From Rickettsia akari str. Hartford (GTDB lineage Bacteria > Pseudomonadota > Alphaproteobacteria > Rickettsiales > Rickettsiaceae): 64,000 bases of DNA. Below, one piece after another: positions 1 through 15,227 of the stretch. Location of the stretch: contig NC_009881.1 in assembly GCF_000018205.1 (NCBI RefSeq), positions 186,001 through 250,000 on the forward strand, read 5' to 3'. Within the stretch, counting starts at the first letter, position 1. Every line of letters starts with the position of its first letter. The notes beneath the pieces are model-generated. The model had not been told where the DNA came from, searched no databases, and saw nothing but the letters and a program-made list of their open reading frames with translations. The position numbers were made by a program, and so were the translations under genes.

Positions 1-1
1 A

Positions 2-3000
2 AACTCAATTTTTCCTATTTCAGATTCCTCCAATATTGCTAATTTAGAATTTGTAAAATATGAATTCGATACTCCAAAATATGATGTAGAAGAATGTAGT
101 CAAAGAAGTTTAAGTTATGCTGCTCCTCTTAAAGTTACTTTAAGGTTAAGTATTTGGGATATAGATGAGGATACCGGTACTAGAGAAATTAAAGGGATTA
201 AAGAGCAAGAAGTATATATGGGTGATATCCCATTAATGACTAAAAACGGTACTTTTATCATTAATGGTACAGAAAGGGTAGTTGTGTCGCAAATGCATCG
301 CTCACCTGGTGTATTCTTTTATCATGATGAAGGAAAAGTCCACTCTTCCGGCAAGCTTTTATATTCTGCTCGTGTTATTCCATATAGAGGATCTTGGCTT
401 GATTTAGAATTCGATGCTAAAGATGTTCTTTATTTCAGGATTGATAGAAAAAGAAAGCTTTATGCTACTACTTTGCTTAGAGCTATAGGTATGAGTACTG
501 AAGAAATTATAAAATTTTATTATAATTCAGTAACTTATAAGCTTGTTAAAAAGAAAGGTTGGGCGGTTAAATTTATACCTAAGCATATTACTGCTCATCG
601 TTTAACCAGTGATTTAGTAGATGCAGATACTGGAAATGTTCTACTGAAGGCAGGACAAAAAATTACCCCGCGTTTGGCTCAAAAATATTGTGCTGAAGGT
701 ATTAATAATATTTTAGTAGCTCATGAAACTTTAATCGGCAAATATCTATCCGAAGATTTAAGAGATCCTGCAAGCGATGAAGTATTAGCAAAAATCGGTG
801 AAATAATAACTAGCGATATGCTAAATGTTATTAATGATCTTAAAATTAAAAATGTTAACGTATTAGTAATCAACCCTCAGTCCGGTCCATATATAAGAAA
901 TACCTTATTTGCTGATAAGAATCAGGACCGTGAGGCAGCATTATGTGACATTTTTAGAGTTTTAAGACCAGGTGAACCTACTAATATAGAAGCGGCTGAA
1001 AGCCTGTTTTATAATTTATTCTTTGATTCTGAAAGATATGATCTTTCAGAAGTCGGACGAATAAAAATGAATTCTAGGTTAGGGCTTAGTATTTCTGAAG
1101 AAGTTACGGTTTTAACAATTGATGATATTAAAAATATCGTAAGAGTTTTGGTAGAGCTTAAAGATGGTAAAGGTATAATAGACGATATTGATCATTTAGG
1201 TAATAGAAGGGTTAGATCGGTAGGTGAATTGATAGAAAATCAATTTAGAATAGGTTTAGTCCGAATGGAAAAATCTGTAATTGAAAGGATGTCGGCAGGT
1301 GATGTTGATACCGTAATGCCTCATGATTTAGTAAATTCCAAGATTTTAGTTTCAGTCGTAAAAGAATTTTTTAGTACCTCCCAATTATCACAATTTATGG
1401 ATCAAACAAATCCATTATCGGAAATAACACATAAAAGAAGGCTGTCGGCACTCGGTCCTGGAGGTCTTAGTCGAGATCGAGCAGGTTTTGAGGTGCGTGA
1501 TGTACATCCTACTCATTACGGGCGTATTTGTCCTATTGAAACACCTGAAGGTCAGAATATCGGGTTAATTAACTCTATGGCTACTTACGCTAGGATAAAT
1601 AAACACGGTTTTATAGAGAGTCCGTATAGAAAAGTTAAAGATGGGCGTGTAATCGATGAAGTGATATATCTTTCTGCTATTGAAGAAGGTAAATACAAAA
1701 TCGGACAGGCAAATTCTAAAGTTGATCGAGATGGAAAGCTGCAAGGAGAGTTTATTAATTGTCGTGTTGAAGGCGGTAATTTTGTAATGGTAGAACCGCA
1801 TGAGGTAGATTTTATTGATGTGACTCCTATGCAGGTAGTATCGGTTGCGGCTTCTCTTATACCGTTCTTAGAAAACGATGATGCTAACCGTGCTTTGATG
1901 GGGTCAAACATGCAAAGACAAGCTGTTCCTTTAATTAAAACGGATGCACCTTTTGTAGGTACCGGAGTTGAAGGGGTAGTAGCTAAAGATTCTGGAGCGT
2001 CTGTGCTTGCATTACATGACGGTATTGTTGAGCAGGTAGATTCAAATAGAATCGTGATTAGAACTCTAGAACAAAAAATTGATGGTTCTCCTTCTGTTTA
2101 TATTTATAATTTATTAAAATTCCAAAAGTCCAATCATAATACTTGTATAAATCAAAAGCCTTTAGTTCAGGTTGGTCATTATGTTAAGAAAAACGATATT
2201 ATAGCTGACGGTCCTAGTACGGATAACGGTGAAATTGCTTTAGGTAGAAACGTGCTTGTGGCTTTCTTACCTTGGAACGGTTACAATTTTGAAGATTCAA
2301 TTTTAATATCTGAACGTATAGTAAAAGAGGATATATTTACATCGATTCATATTGAAGAATTTGAAGTAATAGCTAGAGATACACGCCTTGGTCCTGAAGA
2401 AATTACCCGTGATATACCGAATGTAAGTGAAGAAGCGTTGCGTCATCTTGATGAAGTCGGAATAATTTATGTAGGTGCAGAAGTAAAAGCCGGTGATATT
2501 TTAGTCGGAAAAGTAACACCGAAAAGTGAATCGCCTATTACTCCTGAAGAGAAGCTACTACGTGCTATTTTTGGGGAGAAAGCTTTTGATGTAAAAGATT
2601 CATCGCTGCATGTACCTTCTGGAGTGAGCGGAACTGTAGTAGAAGTAAGGGTCTTTTCTCGTAGGGGTGTAGAAAAAGACCAGCGAGCTATTGCTATTGA
2701 AAAACAACAAATTGAAAAATTAGCAAAAGACAGAGATGATGAATTAGAAATTATTGAGCATTTTGTGTTTAGTTTGCTTGAAAAGCTTTTAGTAGGGCAG
2801 GTGATTATTAACGGTCTTAAGCAAGTAAAAGCAGGACAAACTATTACTACTGAAATGCTAAAAGGTTTATCTAAAGGGCAGTTTTGGCAGCTTACTGTGG
2901 AAGATGCAAATGTAATGAATGAAATAGAGCAGATAAAGATTCATTATGATGAGAAAAAAGATGCCCTCAATAAAAGATTTGCTACTAAGGTAGAGAAATT

Positions 3001-3925
3001 GCAAAGCGGTGATGATTTACCTCAGGGAGCTTTAAAAGTAGTAAAAGTATTTATCGCAACTAAGCATAAATTACAGCCTGGTGATAAGATGGCAGGAAGG
3101 CACGGAAATAAAGGTGTTGTTTCACGTATCGTACCTGAAGAAGATATGCCATTTTTAGAAGATGGAACTGTGGTAGATATTGTTCTAAATCCTCTAGGTC
3201 TTCCGTCACGTATGAATATAGGACAGATTTTAGAAACGCATCTTGGGTGGGCATCAATAAATTTAGCACAAAAAATATCTACATTAGTAAAGGAATATAA
3301 AAATAAAAATATAGGTATTGAGAAAATTAAGAAATTCTTACTTGAGCTATACGGAGAGAATATTAATTATATACTTGAAAGATCTGAAGAAGAGATTATC
3401 TCCTTCTGTAATAAAGTAGGTAAAGGCGTATATTTTGCAACTCCTGTATTTGACGGAGCAAAAGTTCAGGACGTTAAAGATATGTTAAAACTTGCCGGTC
3501 AAGATCCTTCAGGACAAGTAAAATTAATTGATGGTAGAACCGGTGAATATTTTGACCGTCTAGTGACTGTTGGACAGAAATATTTGCTGAAGCTGCATCA
3601 CTTAGTCGATAATAAAATTCACTCTCGTTCTATAGGACCTTATAGCTTAGTAACGCAGCAACCGCTTGGAGGTAAGTCTCATTTCGGTGGACAGCGTTTC
3701 GGAGAAATGGAATGCTGGGCATTACAAGCTTACGGTGCGGCCTATACGTTACAGGAAATGTTAACTGTTAAGTCAGATGACGTAAACGGTAGGATTAAAA
3801 CTTATGATTCTATAGTACGTGGTGAAAATAATTTTGAATCAGGTATTCCTGAATCATTTAATGTGATGATAAAAGAATTTAGATCTTTATGTCTTAACGT
3901 AAAGCTTGAAGTAACTTCGAGTTAA
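2..3925 (+). CDS. rpoB: RNA polymerase beta subunit, 5' end outside window
   Basis: Beta subunit of the core RNA polymerase, forming half of the catalytic cleft. The frame is open from base 2, so the first ATG in view (218) is internal; 1307 residues are visible and roughly 65 are missing compared with the usual rickettsial length of about 1370. Visible family blocks include the rifampicin-binding stretch at about 1375-1560 ([22 protein letters not shown], then [17 protein letters not shown]), the [17 protein letters not shown] block near 2510, [15 protein letters not shown] near 3080 and the C-terminal [18 protein letters not shown]. The residues equivalent to E. coli D516, H526 and S531 are wild type. 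It precedes rpoC, but a 318-base repeat-filled spacer separates the two. Confidence 0.98.
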   Translation, partial: NSIFPISDSSNIANLEFVKYEFDTPKYDVEECSQRSLSYAAPLKVTLRLSIWDIDEDTGTREIKGIKEQEVYMGDIPLMTKNGTFIINGTERVVVSQMHRSPGVFFYHDEGKVHSSGKLLYSARVIPYRGSWLDLEFDAKDVLYFRIDRKRKLYATTLLRAIGMSTEEIIKFYYNSVTYKLVKKKGWAVKFIPKHITAHRLTSDLVDADTGNVLLKAGQKITPRLAQKYCAEGINNILVAHETLIGKYLSEDLRDPASDEVLAKIGEIITSDMLNVINDLKIKNVNVLVINPQSGPYIRNTLFADKNQDREAALCDIFRVLRPGEPTNIEAAESLFYNLFFDSERYDLSEVGRIKMNSRLGLSISEEVTVLTIDDIKNIVRVLVELKDGKGIIDDIDHLGNRRVRSVGELIENQFRIGLVRMEKSVIERMSAGDVDTVMPHDLVNSKILVSVVKEFFSTSQLSQFMDQTNPLSEITHKRRLSALGPGGLSRDRAGFEVRDVHPTHYGRICPIETPEGQNIGLINSMATYARINKHGFIESPYRKVKDGRVIDEVIYLSAIEEGKYKIGQANSKVDRDGKLQGEFINCRVEGGNFVMVEPHEVDFIDVTPMQVVSVAASLIPFLENDDANRALMGSNMQRQAVPLIKTDAPFVGTGVEGVVAKDSGASVLALHDGIVEQVDSNRIVIRTLEQKIDGSPSVYIYNLLKFQKSNHNTCINQKPLVQVGHYVKKNDIIADGPSTDNGEIALGRNVLVAFLPWNGYNFEDSILISERIVKEDIFTSIHIEEFEVIARDTRLGPEEITRDIPNVSEEALRHLDEVGIIYVGAEVKAGDILVGKVTPKSESPITPEEKLLRAIFGEKAFDVKDSSLHVPSGVSGTVVEVRVFSRRGVEKDQRAIAIEKQQIEKLAKDRDDELEIIEHFVFSLLEKLLVGQVIINGLKQVKAGQTITTEMLKGLSKGQFWQLTVEDANVMNEIEQIKIHYDEKKDALNKRFATKVEKLQSGDDLPQGALKVVKVFIATKHKLQPGDKMAGRHGNKGVVSRIVPEEDMPFLEDGTVVDIVLNPLGLPSRMNIGQILETHLGWASINLAQKISTLVKEYKNKNIGIEKIKKFLLELYGENINYILERSEEEIISFCNKVGKGVYFATPVFDGAKVQDVKDMLKLAGQDPSGQVKLIDGRTGEYFDRLVTVGQKYLLKLHHLVDNKIHSRSIGPYSLVTQQPLGGKSHFGGQRFGEMECWALQAYGAAYTLQEMLTVKSDDVNGRIKTYDSIVRGENNFESGIPESFNVMIKEFRSLCLNVKLEVTSS

Positions 3926-8362
<4,437 letters not shown>

Positions 8363-8397
8363 ATATACTTGATGCTTGTAAGGCTTTATTGCGTGTA

Positions 8398-8570
8398 TAC
8401 TGAAAGTTGTCATTGCGAAGAACCTCATCGTTTGTTGCATGGCTCAATTTCACCACTGTTATCCCGTGGCTTTGACCCACGGGATAACAGTAAAAAGTTC
8501 TGATTGACAGAATTTTATTATTTTCTAGATTGCCACGTCGCTCTTCGCAATGACAATCTTTAGTATCTAC
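8398..8570. repeat. Nested palindromic repeat (family B inside A)
   Basis: The outer arms are CATTGCGAAGAA at about 8409 and GATTGCCACG...CTTCGCAATGACA ending near 8563. The left arm is interrupted by a second palindrome, GTTATCCCGTGG...CCACGGGATAAC at about 8458-8489, with the family B edge GTTGCATGGCTC. This looks like one repeat inserted into another. Confidence 0.7.
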
Positions 8571-8730
8571 GCGGGTATAACTATAGTACAGGAAAATTTT
8601 TATTCTATGTCATTTTTACAAAAGCGGAAATGACATAGAGAGCATTTATTAGTTCGCACAACAATGCTTTTCTAGCTAGAAGCTGAGGGGAAAACCAAGA
8701 GAAACATAATCTTCACGCATTATTGACAAA

Positions 8731-8766
8731 AAAGCCTACAAAAACTAAGTTTTTGTAGGCTTTTTC
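8731..8766. terminator. Bidirectional intrinsic terminator
   Basis: The stem is a perfect 15-bp pair, 8731-8745 with 8749-8763, around a 3-base loop. It has A residues on its left and T residues on its right, so it can end transcription from both strands: rpoC from the left and the minus-strand gene that ends at 8789. Confidence 0.85.
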
Positions 8767-8788
8767 TTAGTTTCGTAGGAATGATTTT

Positions 8789-9898
8789 TTAATAACAAGC
8801 AATCATCGGTGGTGCTAAATGCTCGTAGGTTTGACCTAAATAAGATACTGATTGTTCCAAGATACACGTATTATTGTCATCATAGTTATAATCACTGCAT
8901 AATTGTAATCTTGCTAAAGAATCTTCATATCGGCACGCCTGATTTTTAGATATCTGAATTTCTGCTATACAACGCTCAACACAAGTTTGCAGTGCCTCCT
9001 GACACATTTCATCACGTAAAGCTTTTAACATGAATAAGTTTAATAATGGGTTAATACCATTATTTGCATTAGTAGTAACCGTAGCTTCTTCGTGTTTTTG
9101 ATTAATATACATCTCAGAAACTAAATGCTCTTCATTGTTTACTTCTACTTTCTCTATTTCAAGATTTGCTGATTTAGTATTGATTTTGTCTTCAAAATCT
9201 ATCTCGGGGAACAGTGCTTTCACATCCGTTATTTCAAGCTTTTCTATTTCAAGATTTGCTGATTTAGTACTGATTTTGTCTTCAAAATCTATCTCGGGGA
9301 ACAGTGCTTTCACATCCGTTATTTCAAGCTTTCCTCCTTTTTTACCTACTTCATAAGCTTTAGAAACAATTTGTTTATAAATAACGTTAATTAACTCTCG
9401 TTTTGTTTGTATTTCATCAGAATAACTAATTCCTCCTGCATTCCAAAAGTTTACTATTTTAGAGAAAGCAGGAATACATTTATCGATCTTTGCTAAAAAT
9501 TTTTGCATAAATGTATGTTCAACAAGAGGGATTAATGTAGGGTTTTCTTCATATTTTTTCAATACATACTCGACAATTTTAGGTATATTCTGACCTGCTG
9601 CTGTTTCATCAGGTAAGCCGTGTAATATTTTTTTGGCTATCGCTTGATCCATCTTCTTATACAAAATATCAAACCCTATCCATGTCCATACAGGATTAGC
9701 TGTAAAACAAAGCTTTGTTACATAAAATGCTAGCGATATAGGTAGAGATAATAACTGTAAATAGTGAAGACAAGCATACCGCATTGGATGCGGCGTGAGG
9801 CTATAAACATCCTCCATATCTTTGCTTAGTTTACATGATGTTTGAATCATTGTATATCTCTGCTTAATTAGATAAGAAGTGATGTCATGTACTGTCAT
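8789..9898 (-). CDS. Rickettsia hypothetical protein with internal tandem repeat
   Basis: A 369-aa protein that I do not recognise. A hydrophobic stretch (LHYLQLLSLPISLAFYVTKL) lies at about residues 45-65 and could be one membrane segment. A 30-residue unit (LEITDVKALFPEIDFEDKI plus TKSANLEIEK) occurs twice in the middle, encoded by a near-identical 90-bp direct duplication. The C-terminal 100 residues are rich in cysteine (CQEALQTCVERC, ACRYEDS, LQLCSDY, NTCILEQ, ACY). It stands alone on the minus strand between rpoC and pepA, with a strong terminator after it. The length and regular codon use suggest a real, probably genus-restricted gene. Function unknown. Confidence 0.7.
   Translation of the reverse strand: MTVHDITSYLIKQRYTMIQTSCKLSKDMEDVYSLTPHPMRYACLHYLQLLSLPISLAFYVTKLCFTANPVWTWIGFDILYKKMDQAIAKKILHGLPDETAAGQNIPKIVEYVLKKYEENPTLIPLVEHTFMQKFLAKIDKCIPAFSKIVNFWNAGGISYSDEIQTKRELINVIYKQIVSKAYEVGKKGGKLEITDVKALFPEIDFEDKISTKSANLEIEKLEITDVKALFPEIDFEDKINTKSANLEIEKVEVNNEEHLVSEMYINQKHEEATVTTNANNGINPLLNLFMLKALRDEMCQEALQTCVERCIAEIQISKNQACRYEDSLARLQLCSDYNYDDNNTCILEQSVSYLGQTYEHLAPPMIACY
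9154..9333. repeat. 90-bp direct tandem duplication inside a gene
   Basis: Two adjacent copies with a period of exactly 90 bases (AAGATTTGCT at 9161 and again at 9251), differing at only a few positions. They encode two in-frame 30-residue units of the 8789-9898 protein. The near identity points to a recent duplication. Confidence 0.9.
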
Positions 9899-10009
9899 AT
9901 TATTACTTTCTACTTAAATTAACTGAATTTCAGCAAAACAAAATATAAAAAATACTAACATTTGTCAAATGATATTTAATAGATTTTATTTTAAATCAAT
10001 TAATAATAC

Positions 10010-10038
10010 TTGCAAAGCTTTATCAAGATAAATAGAAT
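10010..10038 (+). promoter_or_regulatory. Putative sigma-70 promoter of pepA
   Basis: TTGCAA (10010-10015) and TAGAAT (10033-10038) are separated by 17 bases. An AGGGATAAG ribosome-binding sequence lies just before the pepA ATG at 10072. Confidence 0.55.
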
Positions 10039-10071
10039 TGTCCAAAGTCAAAAATAATATCAGGGATAAGT

Positions 10072-11574
10072 ATGCTTAACATAAACTTTGTGAATGAAGA
10101 ATCATCTATTAATCAAGGTCTAGTAGTTTTTATTGATGAACAGTTAAAGCTTGATAGTAATTTAATAGGACTTGATCAACAACATCACGGATTAATTGCT
10201 AAAACTATTCAGAATAAGCTGCAATTTACCGGTAAATATGGACAAATCAATGTGATTCCATCTGTCATTAAATCAGGTGAGGTGAAATATTTGATAATAG
10301 TAGGTCTTGGGAATGAAGAAAAATTAACTGAAGCCAAAATCGAAGAGTTAGGCGGTAAAATCTTACAGCATGCAACCGTTTGTAAAATTTCTACTATCGG
10401 CTTAAAACTTACAAATAGAATTAGTAGGTTTACATCTCAAACATTTGCATCTTTAGTCGCTAGTGGGGCGTTTCTTGCTTCTTACAGATTTGATAAATAT
10501 AGAACTACCTTAAAAGAAGCAGAGAAGTTCGCAGTAGAGTCAATTGAAATTTTTACCGATAATAGCACTGAAACAGCAAAATTATTTAAAGTTAAAAAAT
10601 TAATTGCTGAGGCAGTATTTTTTACAAGAGATATATGTAATGAACCGTCAAATATTAAAACTCCGCAGGTTTATGCTGAAAGAATAGTTGATATACTTGA
10701 ACCATTTGGAGTAGATGTTGATGTTATCGGTGAACGTGAGATGAAAAACCTTGGTATGGGTGCATTACTTGGGGTTGGTCAAGGTTCACAAAACGAGTCA
10801 AAATTAGTAGTGATGGAATATAAAGGCGGCAGTAAAGAGGCTCCGATTATTGCTTTGGTTGGTAAAGGAGTGATTTTTGACACCGGTGGCATTTCATTAA
10901 AACCGTCAAGTAATATGCATTTAATGAGATACGATATGGGAGGTTCTGCAGCAGTCGCGGGTGCTATGATTGCGGTTGCTGGTCAAAAATTACCTGTAAA
11001 TATAGTCGGTGTTATAGGGCTTGTAGAAAATATGCCGTCCGGTAATGCACAGCGTCCAGGGGATGTGGTAACTACTATGTCAGGGCAAACTGCCGAAGTT
11101 TTAAATACCGATGCAGAAGGGCGTTTAGTACTTGCTGATGCAGTTTGGTATGCACAAGAAAAATTTAAGCCTAAATACGTGATTGACGTTGCAACTCTAA
11201 CAGGAGCAATAACTGTAGCACTAGGTAGTACATATGCCGGTTGTTTTTCCAATAATGATGAGTTAGCTGATAAGTTAATAAAAGTAGGGAAAGAAGTTAA
11301 TGAAAAACTTTGGAGAATGCCTCTGCATGATGAGTACGATGCAATGATTAACTCCGACATAGCCGATATGGCAAATATAGGGAACGTACCTGGAGCTGCT
11401 GGCAGCTGTATTGCTGCACATTTCATTAAACGTTTCATTAAAGATGGAGTATATTGGGCTCATTTAGATATAGCAGGCGTTGCAAATAGTAATAAAGCTT
11501 CAGCACTCGGTCCGAAAGGGGCAGTGGGGTATGGTGTTAGATTACTTGAAAAGTTTATCAAAGAATATATTTAA
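10072..11574 (+). CDS. pepA: Leucyl aminopeptidase (M17)
   Basis: Cytosolic two-metal aminopeptidase that removes N-terminal residues from peptides, in a scavenging or protein-turnover role. At 500 aa it matches the family length. The metal-binding and catalytic signature NTDAEGRL is at residues 345-352, preceded by the lysine-containing block VGKGVIFDTGGISLKPS. The N-terminal third is the less conserved macrodomain-like part (KYLIIVGLGNEEKL). The start ATG at 10072 follows a good ribosome-binding site and a recognisable promoter. The gene stands alone, with a family B repeat starting a few bases after the stop. Confidence 0.96.
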   Translation: MLNINFVNEESSINQGLVVFIDEQLKLDSNLIGLDQQHHGLIAKTIQNKLQFTGKYGQINVIPSVIKSGEVKYLIIVGLGNEEKLTEAKIEELGGKILQHATVCKISTIGLKLTNRISRFTSQTFASLVASGAFLASYRFDKYRTTLKEAEKFAVESIEIFTDNSTETAKLFKVKKLIAEAVFFTRDICNEPSNIKTPQVYAERIVDILEPFGVDVDVIGEREMKNLGMGALLGVGQGSQNESKLVVMEYKGGSKEAPIIALVGKGVIFDTGGISLKPSSNMHLMRYDMGGSAAVAGAMIAVAGQKLPVNIVGVIGLVENMPSGNAQRPGDVVTTMSGQTAEVLNTDAEGRLVLADAVWYAQEKFKPKYVIDVATLTGAITVALGSTYAGCFSNNDELADKLIKVGKEVNEKLWRMPLHDEYDAMINSDIADMANIGNVPGAAGSCIAAHFIKRFIKDGVYWAHLDIAGVANSNKASALGPKGAVGYGVRLLEKFIKEYI

Positions 11575-11600
11575 CGTGATTCTTGCTTTTAGTGGCGTTT

Positions 11601-11725
11601 GTGGCATGGCTCGTTTTTTTGTTGTCATACCATGGCTTGACCGCTGGATCCAATAATAATTAAGAACTTTATTAGTATTTTTAGTTGTTTTCTAGATACT
11701 GTAGTCAAGTCACGGTATGATACCG
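11601..11725. repeat. Family B palindromic repeat
   Basis: It has the edge GGCATGGCTCG, the left arm GTCATACCATGGCTTGACC and the right arm GGTCA-type GTCAAGTCACGGTATGATACC, with a TTAGTATTTTTAGTTG core. It ends about 30 bases before the ATPase gene. Confidence 0.7.
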
Positions 11726-11754
11726 AGCAGATTTTGTTTATTCTGAATATAATT

Positions 11755-12555
11755 ATGAACACAATAAATAAACCTTATATATTTGTTATAGGTAATGAAA
11801 AAGGCGGGGCAGGTAAAACTACCTGCTGCATGCATCTGATAATAGCTCTGCTTTATCAAAATTACTCGGTAGTAAGTATTGATACCGATTCAAGGCAAGG
11901 TTCTTTAACAAGCTATTTAAAGAATCGAGATTTATATAATCAACAAAATCCTGATAAAGCCGTATTAGTACCAAAACATTTTCATATATCTGAAGGCGAG
12001 ATAGAAGAGCAAACAAAGAATTTTGAGCAGGTACTCAAAAATAATCCGGATTCCGATTATATAGTGATTGATACCCCAGGTAGTCATACTCCTTTATCAA
12101 GCGTTGCTCATTCTTACGCCGATACAATTATTACACCGATTAATGATAGTTTTCTAGATTTAGACGTAATAGCAATAATTGATAGCAATGATGAAATTAT
12201 TAGCCCATCAATATATAGTCAAATGATTTGGGAACAGAAAATGGAGCGTGCTAGTCGTGATAAAATTAGTATAGATTGGGTAATACTTCGTAATCGTTTA
12301 AGTAATCTTGATGCATTAAATAAAAGACGCGTATGGAATGTATTATCTAAACTTGCTAAAAGAATTAATTTTAAACTCGTGGAAGGCTTTAGTGAACGTG
12401 TAATATATAGGGAGTTATTTTTACAAGGTCTAACATTACTTGATCTAAAAACTGCAAAATATGATAGAGCTTTTAATAGCTCACACGTGCTTGCACGTCA
12501 AGAATTACGAAATTTTTTAGCCTTTCTAGGTATTAAGGATACGTTCAAAGCGTAA
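11755..12555 (+). CDS. MipZ-like ParA/MinD-family ATPase
   Basis: A P-loop ATPase of 266 aa. The deviant Walker A motif EKGGAGKTT is at residues 15-23. It is followed by SIDTDSRQGSLTSYLKNR, where MipZ proteins have a very similar DLDLRQ..L.RYLENR block, and by a Walker B-like YIVIDTPGSHTPL. The MipZ family (best known in Caulobacter) forms gradients with ParB and keeps FtsZ away from the poles; that role is inferred here. I chose the ATG at 11755. An upstream in-frame TTG at 11734 would add MFILNII from the edge of the repeat and is unlikely. No parA/parB lies nearby, as expected for mipZ. Confidence 0.85.
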   Translation: MNTINKPYIFVIGNEKGGAGKTTCCMHLIIALLYQNYSVVSIDTDSRQGSLTSYLKNRDLYNQQNPDKAVLVPKHFHISEGEIEEQTKNFEQVLKNNPDSDYIVIDTPGSHTPLSSVAHSYADTIITPINDSFLDLDVIAIIDSNDEIISPSIYSQMIWEQKMERASRDKISIDWVILRNRLSNLDALNKRRVWNVLSKLAKRINFKLVEGFSERVIYRELFLQGLTLLDLKTAKYDRAFNSSHVLARQELRNFLAFLGIKDTFKA

Positions 12556-12573
12556 TTTCTCTACAAGTTTTTC

Positions 12574-12601
12574 TTGTATAAAGTTAAAAAATATATATAA
12601 T
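12574..12601 (+). promoter_or_regulatory. Putative promoter of the 12641 gene
   Basis: TTGTAT (12574-12579) and TATAAT (12596-12601) are separated by 16 bases, about 40 bases before the ATG. Confidence 0.45.
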
Positions 12602-12640
12602 GAGCAAAATTAATATGTTGTAATTTTATAAGAGAAACAA

Positions 12641-13075
12641 ATGCCAAATATTGCTGAAAATATTTCCAAACTACCGGAAGAACAAGAAAAAGTTAATAAG
12701 ATTGTTGATCAATACAAAAATTTAACTCCGGAAGAACAAAAAATTGTTGATAGAAAACTTAAGTTGCATTTTACAAAAGAAGAGCGAGAACAAGATGAGC
12801 TTAAATCAAGAATGCATAACATACGTAGTAATTTGTCCAATAAAGACCAAGAAAAACTACAAGCAGGTAGTAATTCTATAGGTGAAATAGCAAAAGATGT
12901 ATTATCGTTAGTTAAGGGAATAATAAACCTAGTAGAAAATGTTGCAGAGATAATGAAAAACCCTAAGAAAGCAATATATGAATGGATTAAAGGTGAGTTA
13001 AATCAAGTAAAACCTCAACAACAAAATTATCCGCAACTTCCATCAAAGCCAAAAGCTGCTGCAATATCAAGATAA
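12641..13075 (+). CDS. Small hypothetical protein
   Basis: A 144-aa, highly charged protein that I do not recognise. Residues 1-75 look helical and rich in K/E (KLPEEQEKVNKIVDQYKNL, YKNLTPEEQKIVDRKLKL, TKEEREQDELKSRM). A hydrophobic amphipathic helix follows at about 88-108 (AKDVLSLVKGIINLVENVAE), then a proline/glutamine-rich tail. There is no signal peptide. It lies between the mipZ-like gene and aspS, has its own possible promoter, and is probably a conserved Rickettsia gene of unknown role. Confidence 0.7.
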   Translation: MPNIAENISKLPEEQEKVNKIVDQYKNLTPEEQKIVDRKLKLHFTKEEREQDELKSRMHNIRSNLSNKDQEKLQAGSNSIGEIAKDVLSLVKGIINLVENVAEIMKNPKKAIYEWIKGELNQVKPQQQNYPQLPSKPKAAAISR

Positions 13076-13153
13076 AACTTTAGTTGCTATTTGTAAAAAT
13101 TTGCGATTTTATGTATATATAATATAGGGGAAATCTATAATAAAGAAATAGAA

Positions 13154-14962
13154 ATGCATAAATACAGGACTCATAATTGTAGCGAATTACAAATATCCGA
13201 TGTTGGGCAAGAAGTTAAATTATCCGGCTGGGTACATAGAAGAAGAGATCACGGTAATCTGGTTTTCATAGATCTGCGTGATCATTACGGTATAATTCAA
13301 ATCGTATTTACCGATCAAAATCCACAGCTTATGGAGGATGCTAGCCGTTTGCGTTATGAGTCGGTAGTTACGGTACGTGGTACAGTTGTAGCAAGGTCAG
13401 AGGACACAATTAATAATACGCTGCCGACAGGTCATGTTGAAGTGCTAGCTGTAGAATTTATTGTTGAGTCAGCTGCAGACACTTTACCTTTTGTTATTAA
13501 TACCGAAAAAGACGCTCCGGAAGATTCAAGGCTTAAACATCGTTTTTTAGATCTTAGACGTGAGAAATTGCATAATAATATAATACTCCGCTCACAAATT
13601 ATTTCGCATATTCGTCACTTGATGATGGCAAGAGGTTTTACCGAATTTCAAACGCCAATCCTAACTGCTAGCTCTCCTGAAGGTGCTAGGGATTTCTTAG
13701 TACCGAGTAGAATGCATCCTGGTAAGTTCTATGCATTACCGCAAGCACCTCAGCAATTCAAGCAACTCTTGATGGTTTCAGGCTTTGATCGTTATTTCCA
13801 AATTGCTCCTTGCTTTCGGGATGAAGATGCAAGAGCAGATAGATCACCAGGCGAGTTTTATCAGCTAGATTTAGAAATGTCGTTTGTTACACAGGAAGAT
13901 GTATTTAGTACTATTGAGCCTGTGATGTATGATTTATTTAATAAATTTACGGATAAGAAAGTATCAGCGACTCCTTTCGTTCGTATTCCATATAATGAAT
14001 CTATGCTAAAATACGGCTCTGATAAACCTGACTTACGTAACACTATTATAATTTCCGATGTAACTGAGATATTTAGAGATTCCGATTTTACTATTTTCAG
14101 GGAAAATATTAGAAAAGGAAGCATAGTGCGTGCAATTCCTGCACCTAAGGCAGCTACAATGCCTCGTAGTTTCTTCGATAAAATGATAGAGTTTGCGATA
14201 TCAGAAGGAGCAGGTGGACTTGGCTACATTCAGTTTAGTGAAACCGGTGAAACAAAAGGAGCGGTAGCAAAATTCTTAAGCACGCAGCAATTAGATAGTC
14301 TAAAAGCTACAGCTAGTATTAGTAACGGTGATGCCGTATTTTTTGTTAGCGATAAAAAAGAAAAAGCTGCAAGGCTTGCAGGTAAGGTTAGAATAAGACT
14401 TGGTGAAGAGCTTGATTTACTTGAAAAAGATTGCTTTAAATTCTGTTGGATTACTGATTTTCCATTTTATGAATTAAATGAAGAAACAGGTAAGATTGAT
14501 TTTAGCCATAATCCATTTTCTATGCCACAAGGTGGTTTGGAAGCCTTAGAAAATGCTAAAACAACTGAAGCACTACTTGAACTTAATGCATACCAATATG
14601 ATATTGTTTGTAACGGTATTGAGCTTTCCAGCGGTGCTATTAGAAACCATAAGCCAGACATTATGTATAAAGCATTTTCCATAGCAGGTTATAGTGAGGA
14701 AGAAGTTAATAAAAGATTTGGTGGTATGATTAGAGCGTTTAAGTTCGGTGCTCCACCGCATGGCGGAATAGCTCCCGGTATTGACAGAATCGTTATGCTA
14801 CTCGCAGAAGCGACTAATATAAGAGAAGTAATTGCATTTCCTTTAAATCAGCAAGCTGAAGATTTACTAATGAACGCTCCAAGCTATGTAGAAGATAAAG
14901 CTCTGAAAGAGCTCAGCATTATGCTATCACCGTCAGCTAGAAAAAACGCAAAGAAAGAATAA
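13154..14962 (+). CDS. aspS: Aspartyl-tRNA synthetase
   Basis: Class II synthetase of 602 aa; charges tRNA-Asp (and, in organisms that use GatCAB, often also tRNA-Asn). It has the N-terminal OB-fold anticodon-binding domain ([19 protein letters not shown]), motif 2 ([20 protein letters not shown]), the bacterial GAD insert in the middle, and motif 3 ([14 protein letters not shown]) near the C-terminus. The gatCAB genes 6 kb away agree with an indirect amidation route for Gln and/or Asn. The start ATG gives the normal family N-terminus ([12 protein letters not shown]). A TATAAT hexamer is at 13118-13123. Confidence 0.97.
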   Translation: MHKYRTHNCSELQISDVGQEVKLSGWVHRRRDHGNLVFIDLRDHYGIIQIVFTDQNPQLMEDASRLRYESVVTVRGTVVARSEDTINNTLPTGHVEVLAVEFIVESAADTLPFVINTEKDAPEDSRLKHRFLDLRREKLHNNIILRSQIISHIRHLMMARGFTEFQTPILTASSPEGARDFLVPSRMHPGKFYALPQAPQQFKQLLMVSGFDRYFQIAPCFRDEDARADRSPGEFYQLDLEMSFVTQEDVFSTIEPVMYDLFNKFTDKKVSATPFVRIPYNESMLKYGSDKPDLRNTIIISDVTEIFRDSDFTIFRENIRKGSIVRAIPAPKAATMPRSFFDKMIEFAISEGAGGLGYIQFSETGETKGAVAKFLSTQQLDSLKATASISNGDAVFFVSDKKEKAARLAGKVRIRLGEELDLLEKDCFKFCWITDFPFYELNEETGKIDFSHNPFSMPQGGLEALENAKTTEALLELNAYQYDIVCNGIELSSGAIRNHKPDIMYKAFSIAGYSEEEVNKRFGGMIRAFKFGAPPHGGIAPGIDRIVMLLAEATNIREVIAFPLNQQAEDLLMNAPSYVEDKALKELSIMLSPSARKNAKKE

Positions 14963-14989
14963 GCATTTATAATTGTTGCTTAGGGGTTA

Positions 14990-15212
14990 TATGACACTGT
15001 TGTATGACTAGCTCAGTCGTCATTGTGAGCAAGCATTGTTTTGCGTGGACCGGCAAAAAACCCACTGTGTCACTACGTATCCTGCTAACTAGGTCCATAA
15101 AAATAATCAACAAATACTAATGATTGTAGTATTTTAACTGGATCCCGTGATCAAGACATGGGATGACAGAGGTAAAATTGATCAACGCCTCCTTGCAATG
15201 ACGTTCAAGGCA
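14990..15212. repeat. Composite palindromic repeat (B inside A)
   Basis: The outer arms are GTCATTGTGAGCAAGC (about 15018) and GCCTCCTTGCAATGACG (ending near 15203). Inside are family B pieces (GTTTTGCGTGGACCGGCAAAA, TTGTAGTATTTTAACTGGATC, CATGGGATGACA). It separates the convergent aspS and the kinase-like gene. No clear T-run terminator was seen. Confidence 0.65.
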
Positions 15213-15227
15213 TATCCTTAACAATGC

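Noticed and set aside
9135..9356. 73-codon plus-strand frame with an internal repeat
   Set aside because: It is the antisense image of the 90-bp duplication in the minus-strand gene.
11734..11757. TTG start for the MipZ-like gene
   Set aside because: The added residues come from the repeat edge; the ATG at 11755 gives the normal N-terminus.
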